From assembly GCA_012103375.1 (NCBI GenBank), contig WLWX01000001.1:2708492-2772491 (forward strand): a DNA stretch of 64,000 nt. Direction: 5' to 3'. The position numbers were made by a program, and so were the translations under genes. Positions 63,165 to 64,000 of the stretch are shown here, piece after piece. This stretch comes from Paracoccaceae bacterium. GTDB taxonomy: Bacteria > Pseudomonadota > Alphaproteobacteria > Rhodobacterales > Rhodobacteraceae. Numbering within the stretch: the stretch's first letter is position 1; every line of letters begins with the position of its first letter. Below the pieces are notes generated by a model that searched no databases, was not told the DNA's origin, and saw nothing but the letters and a program-made list of their open reading frames with translations.

Positions 63165-64000
63165 ATGAGCAATTCTAAAACCAACAGCCGCGCCGTCGGA
63201 CTGGATATCAGCCTCGAGGTCATTCGCTGGCTGACCGGGCACGAAAACCTGCACTATGGCCTGTGGGACGGGCTGGACGTGCGGGCCGAGAATCTGGGCC
63301 GGGCGCAAGCCGCCTATACCGATCTGCTGTTCAGCCACCTGCCGGACGGCCCGCTGAGGATCCTCGATATAGGCGGCGGCGCGGGCGAAACCGCCGCTCG
63401 CCTGCTGGCGCTTGGCCACTCGGTCGAGATCGTCATTCCGTCGGCGCAACTGGCCGAACGCTGCCGCGTCAACGCGCCCGGCGCAACGGTCCACGAATGC
63501 CGGTATGAGGATTTCACCGGCAGCGGCCCCTACGACCTGTGCCTGTTCTCGGAAAGCTTCCAGTACATCGCGCTGGACCACGGGTTGAAACGCTGCCTCG
63601 ACCTGCTGACGCCCGGCGGCCATGTCCTGCTGGCCGATTGCTTTCGCACCGGGGACGAACGCACATCCGACGGCAAACGCGCCACCGGCGGCGGCCATCT
63701 GATCGAACGGTTCCGCGCCGAACTCGACAGCCTGCCCTATGCCAAACTGCACGAGGCCGACATTACCGAGCGTGTCGCCCCGTCAATCGACCTCGAACAA
63801 TCCTTCTACAACGTGCTGGGTCACAGTTTTTCGACCGTGCAGGCAAATTTCAGCGCGCGCAAACCGAAAACCCATTGGCTGCTGGACCGCGCCACGCGGC
63901 TGGTGATCAACAAGAAACGCCGGGCCAGCATGCATTTGCGCTTTATGGAACAGGCCCGCTCGTCCGAGGTGTTTTGCCGCAACAACCGCTATCTGATGAT
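63165..64000 (+). CDS. SAM-dependent methyltransferase (truncated by window end)
   Basis: At least 278 residues of a class I methyltransferase. The SAM motif LDIGGGAGETAARLLALG lies near residue 67. LLTPGGHVLLADCFRTGD near 146 is typical of small-molecule methyltransferases related to the sarcosine/dimethylglycine and cyclopropane groups. It starts at ATG 63165, 39 bases after rppH, in the same direction. The gene runs off the right edge, so the length and family subgroup cannot be settled. Confidence 0.85.
   Translation, partial: MSNSKTNSRAVGLDISLEVIRWLTGHENLHYGLWDGLDVRAENLGRAQAAYTDLLFSHLPDGPLRILDIGGGAGETAARLLALGHSVEIVIPSAQLAERCRVNAPGATVHECRYEDFTGSGPYDLCLFSESFQYIALDHGLKRCLDLLTPGGHVLLADCFRTGDERTSDGKRATGGGHLIERFRAELDSLPYAKLHEADITERVAPSIDLEQSFYNVLGHSFSTVQANFSARKPKTHWLLDRATRLVINKKRRASMHLRFMEQARSSEVFCRNNRYLM

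Noticed and set aside
1-64000. CRISPR array, prophage, tRNA or rRNA genes
   Set aside because: I saw no regular spaced repeats, phage structural genes or tRNA-like cloverleaf sequences while reading.

Overview
The window is GC-rich (about 60-63 % by eye) and reads as chromosome of an alphaproteobacterium of the Rhodobacteraceae/Roseobacter type. The basis is protein content (TRAP and peptide ABC transporters, a SIMPL protein, DUF1127 and DUF4389 proteins, the rsfS-rlmH-gpmI-envC-ctpA-rppH order) and a palindromic intergenic repeat after metY. I saw no rRNA, tRNA, CRISPR array, phage or plasmid genes.

Layout. 1-887: decayed IS1182-type element. 1048-9654: accessory catabolic block with a RidA-family protein, a 6-hydroxynicotinate-reductase-like iron-sulfur protein, a UPF0280 (ApbE-like) protein, two paralogous AA_synth (PF06684) proteins, a SnoaL-like protein, a creatininase-family amidohydrolase, a polar amino-acid-type ABC importer and a carboxymuconolactone-decarboxylase-like protein. 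9763-12551: PepSY protein, two-component pair and a 68-aa membrane protein; two near-identical boxes suggest one regulon. 12616-14112: a GlxA/AraC fragment abutting an IS3-family element. 14275-22603: M81 metallopeptidase, dipeptide ABC transporter, RidA and an RpiR regulator, with a pair of inverted operators. 22624-28510: afuABC-like transporter behind a PHO-box-like repeat. 28613-31401: TRAP transporter. 31729-44312: housekeeping and hypothetical genes (class A penicillin-binding protein, glycosyltransferase-like protein, metY, SIMPL, a 1,054-residue PilM/PilP-like fusion, agmatine deiminase). 44448-47661: hpd (4-hydroxyphenylpyruvate dioxygenase) and its divergent Lrp-type regulator. 47732-64000: mostly core genes (CPA2 antiporter, hisA, pepF, a PP-loop protein, rsfS, rlmH, gpmI, envC-like, ctpA, rppH, methyltransferase).

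The main theme is recent gene inactivation by mobile DNA. Two identical 1,516-bp IS1182-family copies interrupt the transporter permease afuB and hpd. Two identical 218-bp non-autonomous elements (MITEs) interrupt the peptide-binding protein gene and a predicted outer-membrane protein gene. In all four cases the reading frame can be rejoined by removing the element plus a 4-bp target duplication. The MITE ends resemble the IS1182 ends, so the IS transposase probably moved them. An IS3 element abuts a truncated regulator, and two further genes (an outer-membrane barrel and an EthD protein) each carry an apparent 1-base deletion.

The best candidates for something undescribed are: the ring-reduction gene set at 2020-6830, which lacks the known nicotinate hydroxylase and enamidase genes; the PHO-box-linked afuABC system; and the IS1182/MITE pair.
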